In this document: one piece after another, positions 52,364 through 62,400 of the stretch
Numbering within the stretch: the first letter of the stretch is position 1
How the letters are laid out: each line of letters begins with the position of its first letter
NCBI GenBank assembly: GCA_018376135.1
Contig: JAHABX010000003.1
Coordinates: 118,840-182,839, forward strand
Length of the DNA stretch: 64,000 nt
Source of the DNA: Clostridiales bacterium
Lineage (GTDB): Bacteria > Bacillota > Clostridia > Lachnospirales > Lachnospiraceae
Reading direction: 5' to 3'
Program-made: the position numbers and the translations under genes
Notes under the pieces: model-generated
The model's input: the letters and a program-made list of their open reading frames with translations, nothing else
What the model was told of the DNA's origin: nothing
The model's database searches: none

Positions 52364-53686
52364 CTACTCCTCTTGATACAGATGGCGGAATCGTCCGATG
52401 ATCTCGTCATGACTTAAAGGACTGTATTTATACTGACAGAGCGAGGACATGATCTCCTCCCCCCTGTGGATCTTCTCCTGAAGTTCCCTTCCCATCTCGT
52501 CCATATTGGTCAGCTGATAGACCTCTCTGGTCTCCAGGTAGGACAAAAGCTCCCGGCGCACCTTTGCGCCCATCTTCTTCACCGGCCCCGGCTGTACTGC
52601 GCCTCCCAGACGGGATACGGACAGACCGTAGTTGATGGCAGGCTTCTGATTCTGGTCAAAGGACTTTTTGCTCAGCACGATCTGTCCGTCGGTGATGGAG
52701 ATAATATTGGTGGAGATGTAATCTGTAATATCCCCTCCCCTGGTCTCCACGATGGGCAGGACCGTAATGCTGCCGCCGCACCTGTGCTGGCAGCCCTTCT
52801 CCAGCATACGGCTGTGGGTGTAGAAAATGTCCGGCGGGTACGCGTCTCTGCCCGGCGTCTTTCCCACCAGAAGGCTGATCTCCCGGTAGTTGTCGGCATG
52901 GCGGGACAGATCGTCCAGTACCACCAGCACATCTTTCCCCTGCATCATGTATTTCTCTGCAATCGTCAGTCCCACATACGGAGTCAGATACAGAACCGGC
53001 GGCTGATCATCGTTGAACGCGGTCAGCATAATGGTATACTCAAGCGCCCCCCTGCGGGACAGGTCGGCATAGGTCTCCTTCATGCTCTTCTTGGTCTTGC
53101 CGATGCTCACATAGATACACAGCACATCCTTGCCTCTCTGGTTCACGATGGCATCCAGTGCAATCTGGCTCTTTCCTGTCTTCTTGTCTCCGATGATCAG
53201 CTGGCGCTGCCCTTTTCCGATGGGGTAGATCAGGTCAATACCGGCTATACCTGTCTCCAGAGGCCGGTTCACCGCGGTCCGGTCCATGATCGGCGTGGTC
53301 CGGTTCTCAATGGGAAGCTGCTCCAGACAGTCGAACTGCCGTCCGTTCATCCGGTCCCGTCCGAAAATGTCGATCATATGTCCCACGGATTCCTCCGAGT
53401 AAGAGGCTTCAAAGATCTCTCCCGTTGCCACCACCTCTGAATCCGTGTAGATCTGACCGCCTTCCCGGACCACTGCCACCATCACATGACTGCGGTAGAT
53501 ATTATTCACATAGCCCTCTGAATGTCCGTCGATGATCACCTTTTCGTAAAACATCACGTTGGTCAGTCCGCTGACCTCCAGGATGTATCCCTGTACGGAA
53601 GACACATATCCCACTTCCTGCATCTGATCGGGAGAAAATCCCATCTCTGTCTTTTTCTGAATCATTTCTTTTATATGCTGTTCCAT
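52364..53686 (-). CDS. F-type ATPase alpha subunit homologue
   Basis: A 440-aa homologue of AtpA, shorter than the usual 500 aa, mostly at the C terminus. The nucleotide-binding loop is GDKKTGKS at 166-173 (GDRQTGKT in typical alpha). LPIVETRGGDITDYISTNII and SITDGQIVLSKKSFD are conserved. The arginine finger is present in GLSVSRLGGAVQ (R359). The start is the ATG at 53686, 3 bases after GGGAGGA; the open frame continues upstream only inside the previous gene. It should form the alpha3-beta3 ring with the beta homologue. Confidence 0.92.
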   Translation of the reverse strand: MEQHIKEMIQKKTEMGFSPDQMQEVGYVSSVQGYILEVSGLTNVMFYEKVIIDGHSEGYVNNIYRSHVMVAVVREGGQIYTDSEVVATGEIFEASYSEESVGHMIDIFGRDRMNGRQFDCLEQLPIENRTTPIMDRTAVNRPLETGIAGIDLIYPIGKGQRQLIIGDKKTGKSQIALDAIVNQRGKDVLCIYVSIGKTKKSMKETYADLSRRGALEYTIMLTAFNDDQPPVLYLTPYVGLTIAEKYMMQGKDVLVVLDDLSRHADNYREISLLVGKTPGRDAYPPDIFYTHSRMLEKGCQHRCGGSITVLPIVETRGGDITDYISTNIISITDGQIVLSKKSFDQNQKPAINYGLSVSRLGGAVQPGPVKKMGAKVRRELLSYLETREVYQLTNMDEMGRELQEKIHRGEEIMSSLCQYKYSPLSHDEIIGRFRHLYQEE

Positions 53687-53702
53687 AGTTCCTCCCTCTG
53701 CT

Positions 53703-54455
53703 CTACAGGCTGTAGTCCAGCACACCGGCGCCCATATGCAGCCGGATGCCTTCATGGATCTGCGGGTTATACTCTACCCGGAGTCCTTCTTCCTCCGGCC
53801 GGTTCCTGACGTCAGGATCCCCGCTCTCCACCCGGATCACCGGATCATGGAGCTTCATATACTGGCGCGCCGCATCCATCCGGTCAGAAAAGTCCGGATG
53901 CAGATCCAGCGGAGCCGCCTGCTCCAGCGCCGCCTGCTCTTCCTTCGTCAACATTCTCTCAAGAACGGTCTCCCGCTCCTCATCCTGCATCAGGAGCAGC
54001 CCGTACATGGTCTGAAAATCCAGTTTATCCATCACGTCCCTCAGACGCTCCCAGACCTGATCCGGCTGCGGCCGGCTGGCAAGCGCCTGCCGGATATAGT
54101 CGCTGTAGTCCAGTTTCATATGATCCCGGATATACCGGTAGGTCTCCAGCGATTCCTCGCTGCGGTACCTGGGATGGGAAAATCCGGGCACCTGGGAAAG
54201 ACCGCGGGCGACGGACGCCGTCGTCTCCGCCTCCTGGGGCGCCGTTTCCTTTCTCTCCGTCTCCTGCAGCTCTTTTCTGGCTTCTGCCAGACGTTCCAGC
54301 ATCCCTTCCACCTCTGTGCCCAGAGATTCCAGTTCTACCGTAAAATGCCGCTGCACCTGCCGGTTGGTGATCACTACGATCTGGCGGATGACAAACAGTA
54401 AGAACACGTTCAGCACAGCCATCACCAGCAGCACGGCCGCAAGAATCATCTGCAT
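53703..54455 (-). CDS. Stator protein resembling a fused b-delta subunit
   Basis: A 250-aa protein with an N-terminal membrane helix (residues about 2-28, ILAAVLLVMAVLNVFLLFVI) and a charged coiled-coil-like stretch (about 30-75), as in F-type subunit b. The last 21 residues, NPQIHEGIRLHMGAGVLDYS and the final L, fit the C-terminal signature of subunit delta (DPSLIGG...VGD..DGS). The middle is helical and unlike either. A b-delta fusion is known in mycobacteria. It would link the membrane to the top of the alpha3-beta3 ring. The gene lies between c and alpha, where b and delta genes normally are. Confidence 0.7.
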   Translation of the reverse strand: MQMILAAVLLVMAVLNVFLLFVIRQIVVITNRQVQRHFTVELESLGTEVEGMLERLAEARKELQETERKETAPQEAETTASVARGLSQVPGFSHPRYRSEESLETYRYIRDHMKLDYSDYIRQALASRPQPDQVWERLRDVMDKLDFQTMYGLLLMQDEERETVLERMLTKEEQAALEQAAPLDLHPDFSDRMDAARQYMKLHDPVIRVESGDPDVRNRPEEEGLRVEYNPQIHEGIRLHMGAGVLDYSL

Positions 54456-54480
54456 GGTCTTTCCTCCTTCCGACCTCTTC

Positions 54481-54729
54481 TTATCCCACTGTCAGGGGAT
54501 TGTAGAACAAAAGCAGGAATACAAATGCGAACAGCAGCAGAAGCAGCACTGTCAGCACCACTGCCACCACCATGACGCCGGAGATGATATCGCTCTTGGT
54601 CTCCGGATTCCTTCCGATTGCCTCCACGGCACGGGATCCGAGAATCCCGAAGCCGATCCCTGTGCCTAAGAATGCCAGCCCCAGCATGGTGCCGATTGCC
54701 TGTATCGTTGCGGTCAGTATACTTTCCAT
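54481..54729 (-). CDS. F-type ATPase c subunit-like protein lacking the ion-binding carboxylate
   Basis: An 82-aa hairpin of two membrane helices. Helix 1 (GLAFLGTGIGFGILGSRAVE) and the polar loop AIGRNPE are typical of subunit c, with the GxGxGxxG packing motif and the loop that binds gamma/epsilon. Helix 2 (GVMVVAVVLTVLLLLLFAFV) has no Glu or Asp. The conserved carboxylate (D61 in E. coli, 20 residues after loop Arg41) aligns with T60 here (20 residues after R40). Proton or sodium transport through a normal mechanism is therefore not expected, although a ring can still form. Confidence 0.88.
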   Translation of the reverse strand: MESILTATIQAIGTMLGLAFLGTGIGFGILGSRAVEAIGRNPETKSDIISGVMVVAVVLTVLLLLLFAFVFLLLFYNPLTVG

Positions 54730-54748
54730 GATTTACTCTCCTTTATAT

Positions 54749-56479
54749 TTATGGGGTTTGCTGTGACTCATCCGGTTGGATGACCACTCCGCCATTCTCT
54801 CCTTCTCCCGGTTCCTGCCAGATACTCATGCCATAGTACGGGTTCCTTACCACCTGGGAGGACAATACCTGCCAGTTTCCGTCATAAAGACCTGCCACCA
54901 GCACTGCCACATAGTGCTTGCTCTCATCCACGGCACCCGCTTCTTCATTGATCAGCGCCGTCGTTCCCACCTGACAGGTGGTTCCGCTCTCGCTCTGCAT
55001 GCCGCCGATGAATTCGCTCAGCGCCACACCCTCTGTGGTAATGCTGTTCAGGCGTCCGGATACGTCGCCCAGCTCAGATTCCTCCTGAGTGTAGACCAGC
55101 GCATATACATCCTCCGGCGTGTCAGCCACCGGATCGATCTTGATCTCCAGCGACAGGTTATACCAGGTAATCTCCTGGATCTTCATATAAGTATCCATGA
55201 AAGAGGTGGTAAAGGTGGTATAGTCCTTCTGGCTGAAATCTCCGTTCTCGTTGTAACAGCCCAGGATCACGGAATACTGCCGGTTGGGCTGCAGTCCCGT
55301 GAACAGCGCCGAATCATCCGACGGAGTGATGGACATCTTGGTCAGCGTCAGGCTGTCGTTCTCTGCCTCCTGCCGCACCGTCTCCGCGTCCGTCACCACC
55401 TTCCCGGATGCATCCGAAAAGGTCTCATACAGCCAGAGCTCTCCCACCGCATAATAGTTGAACGGGTCGTACATGGATACGTCCAGTGTCGCAGAGGTGG
55501 CTGTGGTTTTGGCACTTTCTATCTGGAAGGACGCCAGAGACTGCATCAGCTCTTCCGGCACACCTGCTCCGGCTCCGCCTGCTCCTCCGTTTCCACCGGA
55601 TCCGCCGCTTCCTCCGCTTCCTCCGATGCCGCCGATACCTCCGGCTCCGCCAATGCCGCCGGTTCCTCCGGTTCCGCCCGTTCCTCCGGCTCCTCCGGTT
55701 CCGCCATCTCCGCCGCTTCCGCCTGCTCCCCCGGTTCCGCCGGCTCCTCCAGTTCCGCCATCTCCGCCGGTTCCGCCGTTGCCGCCGTTACCGCCGCGGA
55801 TCACATAGCTGTAAGTCTCGCCGCCTTCAGAGATGAAATCCCTGGTACTGCCCAGCTCAATGCTGTTGTCTCCCATGCGGAGTACATCATCCTCCAGGGA
55901 CCATACCATGCCGTCCGCATGGATCACTTCGTCATTCAAAAGACGGATACTCACCTCCCGGTTCAGCGCACGGGCATTGCCCGCGCTGTCTATAACCAGA
56001 TACAGGTACCCGGTATCCGTGCTGAGGATGCCGCTCTCGGTGGTGATGCTCCTGCCCACCACCACATAGCGGTTGGTATCCAGCCGGTATACTGCCGTAT
56101 CCGTCAGATCCTCCACCCGGCTGTGCTCCTCCAGCGTCACCACGCTTCCGTCCTCCTTGTAGCAGTACATGCCTCCGAAGAGATCCAGTCCGTCTCCGTT
56201 GGAGTCGCAGGATACCGTGGAAGTTCCCAGGTCCCATATCCCGGAGCCGGCATAGAGCGTATACGCGCTGCCGGTCCGGTTCTGCACTGCGCCTGCCGCC
56301 TCCAGCGTCACCGGAGTGTACACGTTGTCGTACACGGTCGCGCCTGCCGCCAGCTGCCAGAAGGCTCCGCGTGCGTTCATCACCATAACCATGCATGCCG
56401 CGATGCCGCCTGCCGTCATAAGGCAGCACACCGCGAACAGCACAATCCCGCGTTTTGCTTTCTTGTTCAGTTTCCGCAT
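54749..56479 (-). CDS. Membrane-anchored surface protein with Gly-Gly-X repeat linker
   Basis: A 576-aa protein: basic N terminus, one membrane helix (residues about 10-32), a beta-rich membrane-proximal domain (about 35-225; YLYLVIDSAGNARALNREVS), a Gly-Gly-X linker (about 226-308; GGTGGDGGTGGAGG) and a C-terminal beta-sandwich-like part with a fibronectin III-style LQPNRQYSVILG strand (about 310-550). There is no sorting signal or catalytic motif. It lies 15 bases after the 2477-aa gene and 19 bases before the c subunit gene. Confidence 0.75.
   Translation of the reverse strand: MRKLNKKAKRGIVLFAVCCLMTAGGIAACMVMVMNARGAFWQLAAGATVYDNVYTPVTLEAAGAVQNRTGSAYTLYAGSGIWDLGTSTVSCDSNGDGLDLFGGMYCYKEDGSVVTLEEHSRVEDLTDTAVYRLDTNRYVVVGRSITTESGILSTDTGYLYLVIDSAGNARALNREVSIRLLNDEVIHADGMVWSLEDDVLRMGDNSIELGSTRDFISEGGETYSYVIRGGNGGNGGTGGDGGTGGAGGTGGAGGSGGDGGTGGAGGTGGTGGTGGIGGAGGIGGIGGSGGSGGSGGNGGAGGAGAGVPEELMQSLASFQIESAKTTATSATLDVSMYDPFNYYAVGELWLYETFSDASGKVVTDAETVRQEAENDSLTLTKMSITPSDDSALFTGLQPNRQYSVILGCYNENGDFSQKDYTTFTTSFMDTYMKIQEITWYNLSLEIKIDPVADTPEDVYALVYTQEESELGDVSGRLNSITTEGVALSEFIGGMQSESGTTCQVGTTALINEEAGAVDESKHYVAVLVAGLYDGNWQVLSSQVVRNPYYGMSIWQEPGEGENGGVVIQPDESQQTP
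55553..55800 (-). repeat. Gly-Gly-X repeat coding tract
   Basis: About 82 consecutive residues of the form GGX, with X mostly Asn, Thr, Ala, Ser, Asp or Ile, in the 576-aa protein. DNA is a GC-rich run of GGC/GGA/ACC-type codons. Such tracts can form extended polyglycine II-like rods. It is prone to copy-number change. Confidence 0.85.
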
Positions 56480-56494
56480 GCTGTATTCCTCCTA

Positions 56495-59400
56495 TCAGTT
56501 CGCCACAAAGCCCTGAGAAGCCGTGTATGTTACCGTTCCGTCCGCATTGGAGAAGGTAAAGGACGCGCTGCAGTTTCCTTTGATCTTGCCTTTGTCCTCG
56601 CCAGGTATATTAAATTTGCAGATATTTCCCGTCCAGTTCGCTTTGCCTGTGACCGTAACCACTCCTCCGGTTCCCGGACAGGATACCGTCAGTGTTGCGT
56701 TTCCGGTCAGCTGGTCGATACCGCTTCCGGTCAGGACATTCAGCGTCAATTGTCCGCTGGCGGAAGCATAGGTGACCACCATATCCAGGAATCCAATACC
56801 ACTTTTTTCCGGCATGGTCAGATAGCGGTCAAAGCCCGGGGTACTGGTGGTCAGACAGATATTTCCGTATGTATCCACTTCCCCGCCTTTGTGTGATTGT
56901 CCGCAGTCACAGGTACCTGTACTATGTGTGATTCCGTTGAGCGTTCCCCACACTTCATTGTAATAGGTCCTTTCATAGTTGGGGTTCACTTTCCACAGCA
57001 GAATGTGATCCGTATTTGTCTGAATCCGGGTATACTCTCTGCTTGAAGGATCTACCGACGCACCGCCGTCCAATGTAAACCGGTCTGTCACATCGTCCTT
57101 ACTTCCGGTTTTATCCAGGATCTTCACATAGATCTGACCGCTGTACAGCTTCTGATCCGCTCCCCATACTGCCGTGTTGAAATCTCCATCGACCACGTGC
57201 ATTTTGACGGTCATATCCAGTCCCTGATTCGTATTATTATCATAAGTAGCTCCCACGATCTGCGTGGGATTGCTGCCTGCCGGGATCGTGAAGCGGATCT
57301 GCATTTTTCCGCTGTCAAAGGCTTTGCCTGTAATCACCTGCTGATCCGCTGTGTTCAGATCCCATTTCTCCGTGCTTTCTTCAAACTTCTCTGAATCCAT
57401 ACTCAGAAGCACGCTGTCCGTGTAACAGATCCTTGCTTCCAGCGTATAGCTCTGCCCTGCGATCAGCCTACGCTGATCCAGCAGCTCCTTCACTCCGGTC
57501 AGGTTCAGCTTCTGGTTCCCTTCGGGCGGAGTATAGATCGTGTTCGGATCTCCCTCTTTCACATAGATCGTGATCTCCCTTTCCGCCTTTTCATCTCCGG
57601 TAACCGTATCATAGGTATGCACCGTTGCCGTCACCGGCGCATATCCGTTGGCAGCCATGACCTGCTGATGATCCAGTACAACCTTACCGTTCTGATCCAG
57701 CAGCCGGTATTCTATGTACTGGTCATAGATCGTTCTTTTATATGTTGTACCGCCGGACTGGTATTCCACCGTACGGGTTCCAAGTATCGTGCTGATGAAT
57801 TTTTGATTCACGTCGTAAACCACCGATACGGTTTTGTTGGTATAGCTTGCTGCCGAGTAACTTGCCGACGGCACCGGGCTGCTGCTCTTGAACGCATTCC
57901 GGCTTCTGGTCATCAGCCGGAACCAGCAGTTGTAGCCAACCTGGCTGTAATAGCGGCTGGTTCCGGCTCCGGTCATGACGGTATTGTCTATCACATAGTG
58001 CTTCAGGTTATTAATCTCAGCTTCGTTCATATTTGTATAATCGATCTTAGCTCCGGTTCCTTCCCGACGCACCGGCAGTACATAGACTCGCAGGGAATAG
58101 TTTTTTGCACCATCCGTTGTTTTGTTTTTATCCGGATTCAGGTTACGGAAGATCCAGTTGAACGTATTTCCGGACTTCGTATCGCTCACGTCCACCGGCA
58201 CCGCAGGCAGTCCTTTAAGAACCGTATGCCCCTTTCCGCCAAGAATCTCTGTATCTTCCCCTGCCGCTGCGCCGATCACGCCGGTGCCAAAATACTTCGG
58301 ATCCGTCAGGAGCGTTCCGTGCGTATCTGTATCACTGTCCAGAAGGTAAAACTTTCCATCTTCGGAATAGCTTGCATCTTTGCTGTATGTAGTATCCTCT
58401 CTCAGCTCCAGAAACAGATAGGGATAAAATTCATATTCGTTGTCCTTATCATTTTCGTCCAGCTTCTTCAGGCTGGCTCCCGGCATGGTCAGAGAGATCC
58501 CCGCCGTATCCATGGAAGACGTCACCTTCAAACTATCCGAGAACTGTACGGTAGAGGGCGGCGTGGAGAAGGTAAACAATGTCCCGGCAGCATAGGTGTT
58601 ATCGCCGATCACCATTTCCTGCTCATTCACCTGCAGATCTGAAGACAGGACTGATGCCTGCAGGGCTGCGTCCGTCATTCCCAGCGCGCCCAGTACCACC
58701 GGCACACTGAGCTCCCGGTCCGTCCATCCGCCCACTGCAGCATTGTAATAAGCCTGATCCTCCAGATATCCGCTTCCCGTCACCACCGCATTTCTGAGGA
58801 GGATACTGGACTCTGATGAAGGGGTCCGATTACTTATAATATTGTAAGGCTGCAGATACCATTTTCCGTCTTTAACACCAAATTCTTCCTTGTTTTCATC
58901 ATTGTTATACTGCCATACAATGTTTCCGCCGGGCAGACTGGTGGTTCCTGACAGCTTCCATTTGTTTTCGCTATAGTAAGCGCCGGTAGTGCCTGTATAC
59001 CAGGTTCCTGCTTTCTGCTGCCGGACCAGATAGGATTTCTTCTCTCCCGTCTGGACTGCATTCCAGATCCAGGAAACATCCTCCGTGCTTCCCGACTCAG
59101 CTAAGCCTCTTATATACAGGTCTTGTCTGCTTCCGTACAGTCCCGTATCATAGATCGCCTTTACCTGGACAGCCGCCGGACGATTGGCAGAATAGTTTCC
59201 CAGATCCGCAATATTAAACGAAGCCACAATATTGTTCTGACCATTCGGGTTATAGCTCAGCTTCTTCGTACCCTGTTCCCGCCAGTTGTCCTCTCCGTTT
59301 TCTCCCACATTCAGCCATGCAGTAACCTCCAGAGCTGCCACGCGATCCTCCAGACCATTGGTCGATGCCACATAGAACTGCAGATTACCGCCCACCAGCT

Positions 59401-62400
59401 GTGCCTCCAGCACCAGACCGTTGCTGCCTCCGTCCGTCTCCTGGTCCTTCAGTGTCTTACGCACCTTCTCGTACCGGGTTGTGGCGGCAGCCATATAGCG
59501 GAGACTGGACATGTCCTGCAGATCATAACCCGCCCCCTTCTGATATACATCCGTATCCGCAGCGGAGGAGTTGGTCACATAGGCGCTGTCGTTCAATACC
59601 CGTCCCAGATGAATGCTGTAGATCGTGGCGTCTCCGCTCCATTCCGCAGAGGGAGTCAGCGTAAAGGTTCCTCTCCAGGAAATGCCGTCCACAACTTTAT
59701 CCGAGCTGTCTTTGATCACATGCGCTCCCCTTGCCGTGGACGATGTATATCCATAGATACCGCTGATATCAGACAGAGTCAGCTTTCCCAAATCATTTTT
59801 CGACATACGGATCTGCGCCGCCGCATAGCCCTTCAATGAAGACTCTGACAGAAGCGGATATTTTGCATAGGTGTATGTTGTCATGCCATCCTGTGTTGTT
59901 CCCAGGATATAGCCCTTGCTCCAGTCCGTGGCGTCGGCAGTTGTATTTACCAGTTCTTCATACAGCTCCTGCCAGAGCATCCGGTCTCCGGTAGTGGGTT
60001 CTCCGATCCCCAGTGCCTGATCCGGATCATATGCCGTAAAGGACCACACCTGTGTCCCGTCCAGATTCGTATGATCCAGGGACATCTGTACCTCCGGCGC
60101 CTGGCGGTCCATCTGCTGGGGCTTGCTCCGGATCATAGTCTTGTTGCTCTTGGCGTACAGGATGTCGTCATAGGGGAACTGGTACAGCGGATTGCCGTCC
60201 TCATCCTGCTCACAGGCATCCCACTCGGAGAAGCTGAACAGATACGTCTGTCCCCTTTTCAGGTTGTGGGTATAATATACATACCCGCCGGTGTCGGCAT
60301 TTTTCTCTGCTTTATCGCCGTTCGTGGCATTCTCCGGGTTATCCACATAGATCACATCCAAAAACGGTGCTTCGATGGAGGTCCACTCCTTTTCATCAAT
60401 CTCGATGGTCACAGCAGTCACTTTATCAACCCAGTATCCATCTGGATCATTCTCTGCCTGTGCCACTGCCGCCTGTGCGATATCCTGATAGGTATCCGTA
60501 TCCTCACTATGGTCGCCGTTCTGCCTTTCTCCGTATTCCACCCAGTCATCATAGGTGAAGATATAATAGGTGATCGACGACATGGTGGAGGATCGGAAAT
60601 CCGCCTGCAGCCGGTGTCCGCGCACCGTATCCGGATCCAGGGCCGGATCCTTCGTCAGTCCCAAATCGGTAACAGGAAGGTACGCACTGCCCACATCTCC
60701 CGTATTGCGGATCTCGTTCACATGCACTGCCTCATCCCGGTTGTCCCGGTAATCATAGTCATCCAGAGACGGCGTGTTGTCTCCTGCAATATCCATCACC
60801 AGTCCATTGCTCTTATGGGGAATATCATTGCAGTATCCTCCCACATTGCTGGCAGCCTCATCCGGGAAACCGTATGCCATCTGATAGGTATAGTCATAAG
60901 CGCCTGTTACTTCCACCTTCACATTCGTGTATGCCGACACATCTCCTGCCTCCGCAGTCCCCAAGGTACAGAGGTAAGTGCTGGATGAATTGGAAGCTGC
61001 CTTCAGGTATTCCACAGCCGGGTTCTCGTCCTCCTGACTCAGCCAGATATAAGGATCACTGATCTGGCTGGTGCCGGTGGCGATGAGCCCGCCTTTCTCG
61101 TACAGATCCACGTATTTTTCGATGCTGCTTCCGATGGGGTTTCCGGAATTATCCAGACCCGTTATGGTGATCTGTACGGCACGCAGAGACGTAAGCTCCA
61201 GCGGATAGCCGCTGTCTCCCCAGCTGTTCTTCAGGGAGATGCCTACTGCAAATTCCTTGTCGTAGGTGGCTGCATCTTCATCCGGATCATTGGGGTCAAT
61301 CTTCTGACCGGTCAGGTTTACAACGGTGAAGTCCAGCTCCTTTGCCATCTGCGCCCCTTCGCCCTCCATGGAATATTTGGTATTTCCATAGGTCTGTGTC
61401 TTGGCAAGCGTATTGCCCACATATTTGTATGCGTTGCTGGCATCGCTGTATTTCACATAGGCATAGACGGAGAAGGTATATGCACTGTCCTCCTTCAGAC
61501 CCCACAGGTCCACCGGGAGATAGAGCTTCTTATTATCAGCATCATAGGCTGCCCCTTTCAGCGTCGCTCCCTGATCCTCCTCCATATTCTTATCCGCTGC
61601 CGTCCAGCTGTCATAGGACATGGAATAAACATAATCTCCTCCGGAGCTTACGTCCACGCGGATGCTGGTCGTATTGCCGGTCTCTCCCAGATCCAGGGCA
61701 AAGCCTGCCTCGGAAATATCCAGAACCAGATTTCCGAACAGGTGGCTCGGTCCTACGGTACTGTATTTGTCATAACGGGAGCCATCCGTAACGGTACCTT
61801 CCACGAATGAGATCACTGCCTGACCAGTACCGGTCTGGAACGGGTTCTCGTTGCCATTGGTCACGATCAGCGAATAAGGTTTCTCGTTGTCATGGTAATT
61901 GATGGTACATTCCACATAGTACCAGCTGTTATAATTGATCACATCCTCGTCCACATACAGCTCCACCGGAGAGCTGGCTGCGGAGTAAAGCTGCTTTACC
62001 AGGACCTTCTCACCCGTGGCATCATCATAGGAATAGATCTTATAGTTATAATTCTGAATCGCCATATCCGGATCCTGAATATCATTCACTGAGATCAGGT
62101 AGCAGCCCCTGGTGGACTGATAGATCTGCAGACGTCCGTAGGTAGGCGTCTCCTTCAGAGTCCTGGCTTCCAGGATCTGATCCGACTTTTCCACCACGCC
62201 AGAAGCTACGCCATCCGGTGCTTTGGCATCTTCATCCGCCACTTCCCATCTGCCGTCGGTCACGTTGTATGCGCCGCTGCTGGTGAACAGCTCCACCGTA
62301 AATGGGATATTGGATCTAAGCCCTTCAAATACAGGGTTTCCCTCATCATCCTGCAGGGCGATCACCCGGCTGACCGAGCTGCCCAGGGCAAACGGATCGC

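Noticed and set aside
49916..54729. Housekeeping ATP synthase operon
   Set aside because: Subunit a is missing, the c subunit lacks its carboxylate, epsilon is truncated, and the genes lie inside a surface-protein operon. A normal atp operon is expected elsewhere in the genome.
55553..55800. Regular short DNA repeats resembling a CRISPR array
   Set aside because: The periodicity is 9 bases and follows codons of a Gly-Gly-X protein tract; there are no spacers and no cas genes.
54776..56896. 706-codon plus-strand open frame opposite the surface-protein genes
   Set aside because: It spans the junction of two real genes, and its Ser/Ala/Gly repeats are only the reverse reading of the Gly-Gly-X tract.
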